Made by a program: the position numbers and the translations under genes | The notes under the pieces: generated by a model | The model's input: only the letters and a program-made list of their open reading frames with translations | What the model was told of the DNA's origin: nothing | Database searches by the model: none | Shown here: one piece after another, positions 43,023 through 51,467 of the stretch | Numbering within the stretch: the stretch's first letter is position 1 | Layout of the letters: the number at the start of each line of letters is the position of its first letter | Assembly (NCBI RefSeq): GCF_000758685.1 | Contig: NZ_CP009286.1 | Coordinates: forward strand, 2,944,501-3,008,500 | DNA: 64,000 nucleotides | Reading direction: 5' to 3' | Origin: Paenibacillus stellifer | GTDB lineage: Bacteria > Bacillota > Bacilli > Paenibacillales > Paenibacillaceae

Positions 43023-43559
43023 ATGTTGGAGGGACGTGTATATTTCCGGTATCCGGAGGAAGCAGACGCTGAAGAATTGACGGCCATGTACAAGCGCAAT
43101 CGGGAGTTTTTTGAGAAGTTCTCGCCAAGCATACCAGATGATTTCTATACCGTGGAGCACCAGCTGCAAATCATTAATCAGACCAGGGCCGACAGAGACG
43201 AGGACCGGAAATATAACTTCATCGTCTGTCACAAGGAGGATGACCGGATTATTGGCAGCATCGGGCTGTCCTTTGTGGTGCGGGGACCGCTGCAGAGCTG
43301 CATGGTCGGATACAGCCTGGACCGTGATTATAACGGCAAGGGGTATATGACGGAAGCGGTGAAGCAGGTGGTAAGCTATGCCTTCGAGGAGCTGAAGTTC
43401 CACCGGATCACTGGCGAAGCCTCTCCCCGGAATCCCGGCTCAATCCGCGTGCTGGAGAATGCCGGATTCCACAAGGAAGGCATCGCCCGAAGCAATGTTA
43501 AGATTAACGGGGTGTGGGAGGATCATCAGGTGCTGGCGATTATCAACCCTAATGAGTGA
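43023..43559 (+). CDS. GNAT family acetyltransferase (RimJ/RimL-like)
   Basis: About 178 aa. VYFRYPEEADAEELTAMY opens the fold. SIGLSFVVRG, VGYSLDRDYNGKGYMTEAV (acetyl-CoA loop, consensus QxxGxG/A) and HRITGEASPRNPGSIRVLENAGF are RimJ/RimL-type protein N-acetyltransferase motifs, similar to Bacillus YdaF and YjcK. The open frame starts at GTG 43008, but GGTGGAG at 43007-43013 suits the ATG at 43023 better. The substrate is unknown. It follows gshF by 40 bp. Confidence 0.86.
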   Translation: MLEGRVYFRYPEEADAEELTAMYKRNREFFEKFSPSIPDDFYTVEHQLQIINQTRADRDEDRKYNFIVCHKEDDRIIGSIGLSFVVRGPLQSCMVGYSLDRDYNGKGYMTEAVKQVVSYAFEELKFHRITGEASPRNPGSIRVLENAGFHKEGIARSNVKINGVWEDHQVLAIINPNE

Positions 43560-43563
43560 ACAG

Positions 43564-43612
43564 ACAGCCTGCTAAGCCGGATTCATCTGGGCTTGCAGGC
43601 TGTTTGCTGTTT
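43564..43612 (+). terminator. terminator after the GNAT gene
   Basis: ACAGCCTGC-TAAGCC pairs with GGCTTGCAGGCTGT, followed by TTGCTGTTTCT. Confidence 0.65.
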
Positions 43613-43694
43613 CTCCTCCCGGAATCTGCGGCGTTTATCCACCGCTGATAATCGGTTGTTACAATAGCAGGAAACCGATACGGGAGGTTAGACG

Positions 43695-44273
43695 ATGAAG
43701 AACGGACTCTTCGCGGGAAGCGAAGGACGTACGATTATCCCCGCCGTGCGCAAGCCTGAAGATTTGGCTGCAGCCTGCCGCAGCGACTGGCCGATACTGT
43801 TTCTGCTGACCGGCGATCTGTTCACGGTGGAGGATTATGTAGGACAAGCGCTACGGAGCGGCAAAAAGGTGTTCCTGCATGTCGACTTCATTGCCGGGCT
43901 CGGCAACGATGCAGTCGCTATGGAATATATCGCGGGCAAAGTGAACCCGACCGGTATCATTTCCACCAAGAGCCATATGGTCAAGCAGGCCAAAAAATGC
44001 GGTCTGCAGGCGATTCAGCGACTCTTCCTGATCGATACTTCCGCACTGGAGCATGGAATTCACACCGTACAGCAAAACCGTCCGGATGCCCTTGAAGTGA
44101 TGCCGGGACTGATCCCCAGAGTGATCAGCGAGCTTAGCACGGGCACTTCGCTTCCGATCATTGCCGGCGGCCTGATCAAGGATCATGAAGAGATTGAAAC
44201 GGCGCTGCGCGCAGGGGCTTCAGCCGTCTCAATGGGGAACAAAAATTTATGGCATACGTTTGCAAATGCTTAA
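43695..44273 (+). CDS. glpP: glycerol-3-phosphate-responsive antiterminator GlpP
   Basis: 192 aa with the full GlpP pattern: RTIIPAVRKPEDLAAAC, ILFLLTGDLFTVEDYV, KKVFLHVDFIAGLGND, PTGIISTKSHMVKQAKK, VMPGLIPRVISEL, PIIAGGLIKDHEEIETAL. GlpP binds glycerol-3-phosphate and then leader RNAs of glp genes to prevent termination. GGGAGG precedes the ATG. The next downstream unit has a terminator-bearing leader, which may be its target. Confidence 0.92.
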   Translation: MKNGLFAGSEGRTIIPAVRKPEDLAAACRSDWPILFLLTGDLFTVEDYVGQALRSGKKVFLHVDFIAGLGNDAVAMEYIAGKVNPTGIISTKSHMVKQAKKCGLQAIQRLFLIDTSALEHGIHTVQQNRPDALEVMPGLIPRVISELSTGTSLPIIAGGLIKDHEEIETALRAGASAVSMGNKNLWHTFANA

Positions 44274-44368
44274 CACGGCCTTAATATCGTGTTGACACGG
44301 CCCGGCTATAGTTAGGAAGTCAGATGAAATCTCTATCAATTTCATATTATAGGGTCGGAGACGAGGAG

Positions 44369-44447
44369 AAAGCCCTTATGCAGTACCGAGAACGGTCGGC
44401 GCGATGCGCCGTGTCCGCTTCTTAATGCTGGATAATGGGCTTTTTTT
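44369..44447 (+). promoter_or_regulatory. leader RNA with long intrinsic terminator, candidate GlpP target
   Basis: AAAGCCCTTAT (44369-44379) pairs with ATAATGGGCTTT (44432-44443, one bulged T), followed by T7 (44441-44447). A domain of about 50 nt sits inside the stem and contains GGCGC-GAT-GCGCC (44398-44410). This is a conditional terminator between glpP and the phosphatase/ugp-like genes. A TTGACA lies at 44292 but its -10 is unclear. I find no match to a known riboswitch class. Control by GlpP is inferred from neighbourhood. Confidence 0.55.
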
Positions 44448-44478
44448 GTCGCCGTCGCCAAAGGAGGCTGCTCATTCA

Positions 44479-45288
44479 TTGCCGGACATGCTATCTTACG
44501 AGACTTATTTTTTCGACCTGGACGGAACCGTCTTTATCGGTGACGCCCTGCTGCCCGGCGTGCAGACAACGCTGTTTCACTTACGAAGGCTGAATAAGCA
44601 GCTGCGATTTCTCAGCAACACGGCGATCCGTACACGGGCTGAATGCCTTGGCAGGCTGAGGTTGCTCGGACTCACTGCGGATATCAACGAGGTTGTGACG
44701 GCTGGATACGTATCGGCCGTGTATTTTAAGGAGCTGGATGGCCCTGTCCGGGTGCTGGTCTCGGGTGAACGCGCGCTTCGGTTCGAGCTGGAGAGCGAGG
44801 GTGTCGCCGTAACGGATGATCCGCTGGATGCGACGCATGTGCTGGTCGGCATGGACCGGGAGTTCACTTATGACAAGCTTCACCGGGCAATGCGGGCGGT
44901 CCGTGCCGGCGCTAGCCTGATTGCAGCCAATCCCGATCCGTGCTGTCCGGTTGAAGGCGATCTCCTTCCCGATACCTGGTCTATGGTGAAGGCGATCGAA
45001 TCGGCGGGAAGCGTTCAGGTGCAGGAGGTCATCGGCAAGCCGTCGGCTTATTATGCCGAGAAAGTACTGGAATGGAGTGGAGCACGAAGCGAGCGCTGCC
45101 TGATGATCGGGGACCGGTTGGATACCGATATTCAGTTCGGCGCCAGTCACGGGATGCATACCGCGCTTGTGCTCAGCGGAGTCACCTCTCTCGATGACTT
45201 GGCTGCGTACCCGGTCCAGCCCGATTATGTCTGGAAGTCGCTGGACGAGCTGCTATCGACGGCCGCCGGGACAGACTCGATAATTTAA
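44479..45288 (+). CDS. HAD-IIA family phosphatase (NagD / glycerol-3-phosphate phosphatase-like)
   Basis: About 269 aa. YFFDLDGTVFIGDALLPGV carries the DxD nucleophile motif, RFLSNTAIRTRAE motif II, EVIGKPSAYYAEKVLEW the Lys of motif III, and CLMIGDRLDTDIQFGASHGM motif IV. AAGGAGG at 44461-44467 supports a start at TTG 44479 or ATG 44488 rather than the longer frame from 44404, which would lie inside the leader hairpin. Some HAD-IIA enzymes dephosphorylate glycerol-3-phosphate, which would suit the GlpP/Ugp-like neighbours; the substrate is otherwise unproven. Confidence 0.83.
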   Translation: MPDMLSYETYFFDLDGTVFIGDALLPGVQTTLFHLRRLNKQLRFLSNTAIRTRAECLGRLRLLGLTADINEVVTAGYVSAVYFKELDGPVRVLVSGERALRFELESEGVAVTDDPLDATHVLVGMDREFTYDKLHRAMRAVRAGASLIAANPDPCCPVEGDLLPDTWSMVKAIESAGSVQVQEVIGKPSAYYAEKVLEWSGARSERCLMIGDRLDTDIQFGASHGMHTALVLSGVTSLDDLAAYPVQPDYVWKSLDELLSTAAGTDSII

Positions 45289-45399
45289 CAGGAGCTTTAC
45301 TTTGGACTAACGATTGGAACAAACAGGTTTGGTAAAGTGGAAGGCGTAGTCCAGAGGACGAACTCTTCCGCTCATTATACGCTAATGGAGGAGATTAGG

Positions 45400-46758
45400 A
45401 TGATGAGGAAATGGAACACAGTAATGCTGACAACCGTAGTGGGGATGTCCCTGCTGGCAGGCTGTGGAGGCAACAATGGCGGAACGGAAGGGGCAAGCGG
45501 TGCTGCCGATGCGGGTCAAACCGCAAGCGACAATAAGCAGACTTCTGCGCCGGACGGGAAGAAGACCGAGCTTACCTTCTATTATCCGATTGCCGTTGGT
45601 GGACCGCTGACCGCGACGATTGAAGCGATGACGCAAGAGTTCGAAGCTGCGCATCCTGATATCAAAGTCACTCCAGTCTATACGGGCAGCTACGCGGATA
45701 CGGCCGTCAAGACACAAGCCGGTGTGCAGGCCAAACAGCCGCCTGATGTGGCGGTTCTGCAGTCAACCGAGCTGTTCAGCCTGCTGGATATGAACGCAAT
45801 CATTCCGTTGGATGATTTCGTCCAGAAAGAAGGCGGCGAGCAGTATTTGTCGGATTTCTATCCGGCCTTTCTCGCCAATTCTCAGACGGAGGGGCATACA
45901 TACAGTATTCCGTTCCAGCGCAGCACCATCGTGCTCTACTATAACAAGGATATGTTCAAGGAAGCGGGGCTGGACCCGGAGAAAGGCCCGGAGAACTGGG
46001 AACAATTGCAGGAATATGCAGTTAAGCTGAATAAGGATGGACGCTTCGGATTGGAAATTCCGGTTACCGGCTTCGCCTATTGGATGATGCAGACCTTCGC
46101 GCTGCAAAATGGGGATAATCTGATGACTTCCGACGGTAAAAAAGTGATGTTCGATACGCCGGAGAACGTGGAGGGTCTGCAATATTGGGTCGATCTGGCA
46201 GCCAAATACAAGGCCATTCCGGAAGGCGCAACGGACTGGAGCACCGTGCCGTCAGACTTCCTGGAGGGCAAGACGGCCATGATGTACCACACGACAGGCA
46301 ATCTGACGAATGTGAAGAAGAACGCCACCTTCGACTTCGGAGTCAGCTTCCTGCCGGCGAAGAAACAGTACGGCAGCCCTACTGGCGGCGGCAACTTCTA
46401 TATCTTCAAAGATATTTCGGCAGAGAAGCAGCAGGCGGCATGGGAATTCGTCAAGTTCATGACGGAATGCGAGCGCGCGGCACAGTGGAGCATCGATACC
46501 GGTTATATTGCTGTCCGCAAGTCGGCTTATGAGACGGACCAGATGAAGAAGTACGCCGAGGAGTTCCCGGCGGCGCTTGTAGCCCGCGATCAGCTGCAAT
46601 ATGCGGCGGCCGAGCTGTCTACTCATAACAACGGTAAAGTCATGAAAATTCTGAGCGACAGCATTCAGGCTGCCCTGACCGGTGATCTGACTCCAACTGA
46701 AGCGCTCAAGAAAGCCCAGGGCGAAGCCGATCAGGCGCTGGCGTCCTTCAATAAATAA
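45400..46758 (+). CDS. ABC transporter substrate-binding lipoprotein, UgpB-like
   Basis: About 452 aa. The lipoprotein signal ends in LLAGC. The body follows UgpB closely in its motif order: LTFYYPIAVGGPLTATIEAM, YTGSYADTAVKTQAGV, IPFQRSTIVLYYNKDMFKEA, YHTTGNLTNVKKNATFDFGV, TGYIAVRKSAYE. That supports glycerol-3-phosphate or a phosphodiester as ligand. GGAGGAG lies six bases before the ATG at 45400. The open frame to 45337 lacks such a site. The stop overlaps the permease start. Confidence 0.82.
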   Translation: MMRKWNTVMLTTVVGMSLLAGCGGNNGGTEGASGAADAGQTASDNKQTSAPDGKKTELTFYYPIAVGGPLTATIEAMTQEFEAAHPDIKVTPVYTGSYADTAVKTQAGVQAKQPPDVAVLQSTELFSLLDMNAIIPLDDFVQKEGGEQYLSDFYPAFLANSQTEGHTYSIPFQRSTIVLYYNKDMFKEAGLDPEKGPENWEQLQEYAVKLNKDGRFGLEIPVTGFAYWMMQTFALQNGDNLMTSDGKKVMFDTPENVEGLQYWVDLAAKYKAIPEGATDWSTVPSDFLEGKTAMMYHTTGNLTNVKKNATFDFGVSFLPAKKQYGSPTGGGNFYIFKDISAEKQQAAWEFVKFMTECERAAQWSIDTGYIAVRKSAYETDQMKKYAEEFPAALVARDQLQYAAAELSTHNNGKVMKILSDSIQAALTGDLTPTEALKKAQGEADQALASFNK

Positions 46759-47639
46759 TGTCCGGTAACAGGTGGAGAACGAACGGGTTTGCCTGGCTGC
46801 TGCTGCTGCCTTCGCTGGTCATTCTCGTTATGTTCACCTTTTATCCGATCTTTCTTACACTGCGCCTAAGTCTGTACCAGGCCGATCTGGCTGTACCGGA
46901 GCCCATATTCACCGGTCTGGACAATTTCCGCAGGCTTGCGGCTGATGAAGTGTTCTGGAAAGTCATGTCCAATAACATCTGGTTTGCGCTGGGGACGGTT
47001 CCTGCGGGAATCGCCCTCGCGCTCCTGATGGCGGTGTCTGCCAACAAGGCTCTGCGGGGCAAATGGCTGCTGCGGACCGCCTTTTTCTATCCAACCCTGA
47101 TTCCGATGATTGCGGTGGCGAATATTTGGCTGTTCATTTACACACCGGAATACGGATTATTCAGCCGTCTTCTGCACGCAGCCGGTCTTTCGGACCTGAA
47201 TTGGCTCGGTTCTCCGGGGCTGGTTCAGTGGGCGATGATCATTATGATCATCTGGAAGGAAGCGGGGTACTTCATGATTTTTTATTTGGCGGGCCTGCAG
47301 AACATCCCGAAGGATCTGTACGAGGCGGCCCAGATGGACGGCGTGGGAAGAGTCACGGTTTTTCGAAAAATCACCTTCCCGCTGCTGATGCCAACCACGC
47401 TGTTCGTCAGTATTGTCGCATTAACCAACGCCTTCAAGCTTGTCGATCACCTTATGATTATGACCCGGGGCGGCCCCAATAACGCCAGCAATTTGCTGCT
47501 CTACTATATTTATGAGACGGCCTTCAGCTTCTGGGATCAGGGAATGGCGTCGGCGCTGACCGTGGTGATGATCGGCCTGTTGCTCCTCTTTGCGGCGTTT
47601 CAGTTCTTCGGACTAGACAAGAGAATTCACTACAACTGA
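46758..47639 (+). CDS. ABC transporter permease, UgpA-like (CUT1)
   Basis: 293 aa with six helices: WLLLLPSLVILVMFTFYPIF, FALGTVPAGIALALLMAV and FYPTLIPMIAVANIWLFIY. The EAA loop is EAAQMDGVGRVTVFRKITFPLL. It begins directly at the end of the binding-protein gene. With UgpE it forms the channel for the same substrate. Confidence 0.88.
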   Translation: MSGNRWRTNGFAWLLLLPSLVILVMFTFYPIFLTLRLSLYQADLAVPEPIFTGLDNFRRLAADEVFWKVMSNNIWFALGTVPAGIALALLMAVSANKALRGKWLLRTAFFYPTLIPMIAVANIWLFIYTPEYGLFSRLLHAAGLSDLNWLGSPGLVQWAMIIMIIWKEAGYFMIFYLAGLQNIPKDLYEAAQMDGVGRVTVFRKITFPLLMPTTLFVSIVALTNAFKLVDHLMIMTRGGPNNASNLLLYYIYETAFSFWDQGMASALTVVMIGLLLLFAAFQFFGLDKRIHYN

Positions 47640-47674
47640 ATCTCGGCCCTAAACTCGGGAAGAAAGGAGGAACC

Positions 47675-48490
47675 ATGACGCTGAAATGGGGGACAAAAAT
47701 CGGAAACTGGATGATGCTGCTAATGGCTGCGGTCTGGCTGGTTCCGCTCGTATGGATGTCGGTAACGGCGTTCCGCCCGAGAAAGGCGGCCTTGTCAGGA
47801 TTCTGGTCGCTCGACTTTACGCTGGGGAATTTCTCCACCGTCTGGTCTGCGGCCCCGTTTGCCGTATATTACCTGAATACGCTGCTGATCGTTGTCTGTG
47901 TGTTTGCTGTGCAGATGCTCAGCTCGACCATGGCGGCTTATGCGTTCGCCCGTGTGCCGTTCGCCGGCAGCGGCATTATGTTCTTGCTGTTTCTGATCCA
48001 GATTATGATCCCGGCGGATGTGCTGATTTTCCCCAACTATAACATTTTGAAAGATCTGTCGCTCCTTGATACGAAGTTAGGCATCATGCTTCCTTATCTG
48101 GCATCGGCTTTCGGCATTTTTCTGCTAAGACAGATGTTCAAGACAATCCCATTCGAGCTGGAAGAAGCCGCTCTGATGGAAGGATGCAGTAAGTGGCAGG
48201 TGTTATGGAAAGTATATTTTCCGCTTTCACGCCCTACATATGTGGCGTTTGCACTCGTCTCGATCAGCTACCAGTGGAATAATTTCCTCTGGCCGCTGAT
48301 TGTCACCAATTCGGTGGAGAATCGTCCGCTCACAGTAGGCTTGTCCATCTTCGCCCAGTCATTTGAGGTAGGGGTGCAGTGGACCGAGGTCAGCGCGGCT
48401 ACTCTGCTGGTTATTACACCGCTGCTGGCCATTTTTCTGCTGTTCCAGCGCCAATTCATCGACAGCTTCATTCATTCGGGCATCAAATAA
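47675..48490 (+). CDS. ABC transporter permease, UgpE-like (CUT1)
   Basis: 271 aa with six helices: WMMLLMAAVWLVPLVWMSVT, FLLFLIQIMIPADVLIFPNY. The EAA loop is EEAALMEGCSKWQVLWKVYF. AAAGGAGGAA precedes the ATG. No ATPase is encoded in the operon, so a shared MsmX/UgpC-type ATPase from elsewhere is likely, as is common for CUT1 importers in Firmicutes. Confidence 0.88.
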   Translation: MTLKWGTKIGNWMMLLMAAVWLVPLVWMSVTAFRPRKAALSGFWSLDFTLGNFSTVWSAAPFAVYYLNTLLIVVCVFAVQMLSSTMAAYAFARVPFAGSGIMFLLFLIQIMIPADVLIFPNYNILKDLSLLDTKLGIMLPYLASAFGIFLLRQMFKTIPFELEEAALMEGCSKWQVLWKVYFPLSRPTYVAFALVSISYQWNNFLWPLIVTNSVENRPLTVGLSIFAQSFEVGVQWTEVSAATLLVITPLLAIFLLFQRQFIDSFIHSGIK

Positions 48491-48519
48491 ACGACATTCA
48501 AACTCAGGGAGGGATTGCA

Positions 48520-49410
48520 ATGACGGGAGATCGGGACTTCGCTGTTTCGACTTATGCTTATATCGACGTCGCACTGGAAGAAGCGGTTGAGAAATTGGCG
48601 GCCGAAGGCTGGCGGCGGATTGAGATCATGTGTGAGGGAAGCCATGGGGATTTGCTGGGCTGGTCCGATGACAGGGTGGAGGAGCTGAAGCGTACGGGTG
48701 AACGCTACGGAATCAGTTGGAGCCTGCATTCGCCGATCGCCGGTTGCAACCCTGCTGCCGTGGACGGAACCGAAACGGCGCTTTCGGAAGCGGTGCTGCT
48801 GGAGACGCTGCGGCTGGCGGACCGGCTCGGATGCTCATATGTCGTTCTGCATCCTGGAGCTTCGGACAGCAGCGACACGCATGAGGGTAGCGGATTCGGC
48901 CGGGGCAGCAGGGAAACCCGGATGCGCATTGCCGGATTCCTTGCCCGCATCTTGGAACTTACCGCAGGCTCCCGGACTGTGATTGCTCTTGAGAATGTTC
49001 CGCCTTATCCCGGCATGTTCGGCGTGGAACCGGATTTTCTGCTCGATATCATCCGTGAAGTTGGCTCTTCCAGAATCGGCATTGTATTTGATGCCGGCCA
49101 CGCGCATATGACAGGGAACGGCCAATGTCTGATTAAGCTGCTGCAAGCCCTCCCCCACATGGTGGCGCTTCATCTCAGTGACAACAGAGGTGAAGCGGAT
49201 GAGCATTTGGGTCTCGGCGGTGGGACGGTTCCGCTTGAAGCGATGATCGCCCAGCTTTCGGCATGCGGGTACGCAGGTGAGTGGGTACTCGAGCTGCGGA
49301 AGGCGGAAGACCTCGAATCCTCTGCAGCCAGGCTGGCCAGTCTGCGGCGTCAGTTTCCAGCTGCTGCACAGTTGAAGTCGGCGACCAGCGGCACCAGAGC
49401 CTCCCTGTAG
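48520..49410 (+). CDS. sugar phosphate isomerase/epimerase-like TIM-barrel protein
   Basis: About 296 aa, AP-endonuclease-2 / xylose-isomerase-like fold. AAEGWRRIEIMCEGSHGDLL, SWSLHSPIAGCNPAAV, SYVVLHPGASDSS, VIALENVPPYPGMFGVEPDF, IGIVFDAGHAHMTGNG and HLSDNRGEADEHLGLGGGTV supply the metal-binding Glu/Asp/His set. GGGAGGG at 48507-48513 fixes the ATG at 48520; the longer frame from 48379 overlaps ugpE. It is co-transcribed with the importer. The substrate is unknown; processing of an imported glycerol-phosphate-containing compound is an inference. Confidence 0.82.
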   Translation: MTGDRDFAVSTYAYIDVALEEAVEKLAAEGWRRIEIMCEGSHGDLLGWSDDRVEELKRTGERYGISWSLHSPIAGCNPAAVDGTETALSEAVLLETLRLADRLGCSYVVLHPGASDSSDTHEGSGFGRGSRETRMRIAGFLARILELTAGSRTVIALENVPPYPGMFGVEPDFLLDIIREVGSSRIGIVFDAGHAHMTGNGQCLIKLLQALPHMVALHLSDNRGEADEHLGLGGGTVPLEAMIAQLSACGYAGEWVLELRKAEDLESSAARLASLRRQFPAAAQLKSATSGTRASL

Positions 49411-49442
49411 CAATCCTGAGTTATATGATAGTCATTTCATTT

Positions 49443-49488
49443 GCGGCAGTCCAGGACGATTCTCCAACGTCCCTGGCTGCCGCTTTTT
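49443..49488 (+). terminator. terminator after the ugp-like operon
   Basis: GCGGCAGTCCAGGACG pairs with CGTCCCTGGCTGCCGC (one bulge), followed by T5. Confidence 0.78.
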
Positions 49489-49636
49489 CAATTGTCAGGC
49501 CATTCCAGAACTCCATCCGGGACTTCCACTCAGTCTTCCTTACCTCTCCAAAAATTGAAGACTTGTGGCAAGGATGATAGACTTTGAGATAAGATGATTC
49601 TTCCAATTTAAGCTAAGGATCAACAGGAGTCGTTAA

Positions 49637-49921
49637 TTTGAGAAGACCCTGTTCATCCTTATCTCGGATCTATATGAAGGCGGAAGCCAGGCCGGATTAA
49701 TCCGCCGCATGCGGGAATCGGGAGTGCTGACCCTGTGCCTGCGGGCGCTGTCGGACGGAGGCAAGCCTTTTTACGACGAACAGGTAGCGACCCAGCTCAC
49801 AAGGAATGGGACCCCGTGCTTCGCCTGTACGCCTGGCATGTTGCCCGCTCTGGTGGAAGGCGCCCTCAAGGGCAAGGATTTAACGGAACTGGTCAAATCA
49901 TTGGGAGTTGAGCAGGTGTAA
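49637..49921 (+). pseudogene. VWA (CoxE-like) domain protein, C-terminal fragment
   Basis: A frame opens right after a TAA at 49634 and reads FEKTLFILISDLYEGGSQAG, then IRRMRESGVLTLCLRALSDG, then GTPCFACTPGMLPALVEGAL to the stop. This is the end of a von Willebrand factor A domain protein of the type encoded in MoxR-SWIM-DUF5682-VWA clusters, which is normally about 400 aa. There is no credible start codon and no upstream sequence of the family, so it is a remnant of a deleted gene or cluster. Confidence 0.75.
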
Positions 49922-50005
49922 ACGACGGAGCAACCCGCTATCTGCATATCGATGGCACAGTAAGAGGACATAGTAAAGGCCAAAACGAGAGGAGCAGCGA
50001 ATACG

Positions 50006-51424
50006 ATGGAGCAGGAGTTGCTGGCGCGCTTGAATCAGCTGCATGAGGACGACGAGTTCGCCGAGATTGTGAAGACGATCATGGGGATTCCAGCCTCTGA
50101 GCGGGATTATGAGCTGCTGGGCCAACTGGCCAGAGCTTATAATAACTTGGGCCGCTACGACGAAGCAATGGAGCAGCTGCTTGTCCTGGCGGAGCAGGGC
50201 AAAGACGATTCCGCATGGCATTACCGGATTGGCTATTCCTATTATTTCTTGCAGCAGTATAAGCAGGCGGTGGGAGCGTTCACCAGAGCATATGAGCTGA
50301 ACCCAAGCGAGGATCTGGAGGAGTGGCTGGAAGCCGCCCGGGAGAAGGTGGAGCGCTCGGAACGCCAAGAACGGCGGGCGGCTGCCGCTCGGGCAGAGCG
50401 GGAGCAAAGAGTGAAGGAAGGCGGGAATCAGGAGCCTTTTGCCGGAATGGATGTGTCGCAGTTCTGGGAGAACAGCCGCTATGCAATCGATACGTATGTC
50501 TGTGATCCACCCACAGAGAAGATGATTGCTTTGGTGGAGGAAGAGTTGGGCGGTTATAAGCTGCCGGCGTCCTATATCGCTCTGATGAAGGTGCAGAACG
50601 GCGGGATTCCGCGCAATACCTGCTTCGGGACGGAAGAACCAACCTCCTGGTCGGAGGATCATATCGCCATTACGTCGATCATGGGAATTGGCCTGGAGAA
50701 GGCGGAAGCGCTCGGCGGAAGCTCAGGGAGCCGTTTCATGATCGAAGAGTGGGGATATCCGGATATCGGAGTCGTCATCTGCGATTGCCCTTCCGCCGGC
50801 CATGATGTGGTGATGCTGGATTACCGATCCTGCGGCAAGGACGGGGAACCGTCCGTTATTCATGTAGACCAGGAGTCGGATTACGAGATTACGTATCTGG
50901 CTCCCGATTTCGAGAGCTTTATCCGGGGCCTGCGGCCGGACGAGGATTACGAGATTCCCGCCGAGGTGACTCTGGAGGAGGATCTCCGCAAGGTGAACGA
51001 GGCGCCGTTCTCTCCACTGTTGGCCGAGCTGTGCGGCGCGGTCACGGAGGTGGAGCGTGTCGATCTGCTGATCCGAAGCGTTGCCGCAAGGATTGTACGG
51101 GAGAAGGGGTATTTCGCGCTGCATGCGGACGAGTTCTCCACTTTGATGTACGATGTCCAATTCTGGCTGTATAGCCGCGTGCATCCGGTTCCGGCCACTG
51201 AAGATTATCTGAAGCAATACCGCGAGATGATCGCTTTTGCTTCAGGCTTTGGCACCGGCGGCTATGCGGAGGCTTTTGTCACAGACTGGCTGAAGGACCG
51301 CATCAATAATGGAATGATACGAAAGGATCACGGCAAGCTCCAGCTTGTGGAGGGAGCCGAAGCTGATATTGTCGCTCGTCTGAAGGAAACGGCCGGAGAT
51401 GAAGAGGACAGGACATGGCCATAA
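50006..51424 (+). CDS. TPR and SMI1/KNR4 (SUKH) domain protein
   Basis: 472 aa. An N-terminal pair of TPR repeats covers about residues 30-100 (LLGQLARAYNNLGRYDEAM, WHYRIGYSYYFLQQYKQAVG). A charged linker follows, with ERQERRAAAARAEREQR. A SUKH/SMI1-KNR4 domain lies at about 165-320 (LGGYKLPASYIALMKVQNGG, GYPDIGVVICDCPSAGHD, VIHVDQESDYEITYLAPDF). A further C-terminal helical part follows. SUKH domains occur in toxin-immunity proteins and in scaffolds. The adjacent VWA remnant suggests it once belonged to a larger MoxR/VWA-type cluster. Confidence 0.8.
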   Translation: MEQELLARLNQLHEDDEFAEIVKTIMGIPASERDYELLGQLARAYNNLGRYDEAMEQLLVLAEQGKDDSAWHYRIGYSYYFLQQYKQAVGAFTRAYELNPSEDLEEWLEAAREKVERSERQERRAAAARAEREQRVKEGGNQEPFAGMDVSQFWENSRYAIDTYVCDPPTEKMIALVEEELGGYKLPASYIALMKVQNGGIPRNTCFGTEEPTSWSEDHIAITSIMGIGLEKAEALGGSSGSRFMIEEWGYPDIGVVICDCPSAGHDVVMLDYRSCGKDGEPSVIHVDQESDYEITYLAPDFESFIRGLRPDEDYEIPAEVTLEEDLRKVNEAPFSPLLAELCGAVTEVERVDLLIRSVAARIVREKGYFALHADEFSTLMYDVQFWLYSRVHPVPATEDYLKQYREMIAFASGFGTGGYAEAFVTDWLKDRINNGMIRKDHGKLQLVEGAEADIVARLKETAGDEEDRTWP

Positions 51425-51467
51425 TCAAGAAATCTGAGTTTGAAACACGGGAGTTGTTAACGATAAG

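Noticed and set aside
44341..44447. Known riboswitch upstream of the HAD gene (yybP-ykoY, guanidine, c-di-GMP, T-box)
   Set aside because: None of the conserved core sequences I recall for these classes is present; kept only as an unclassified terminator leader.
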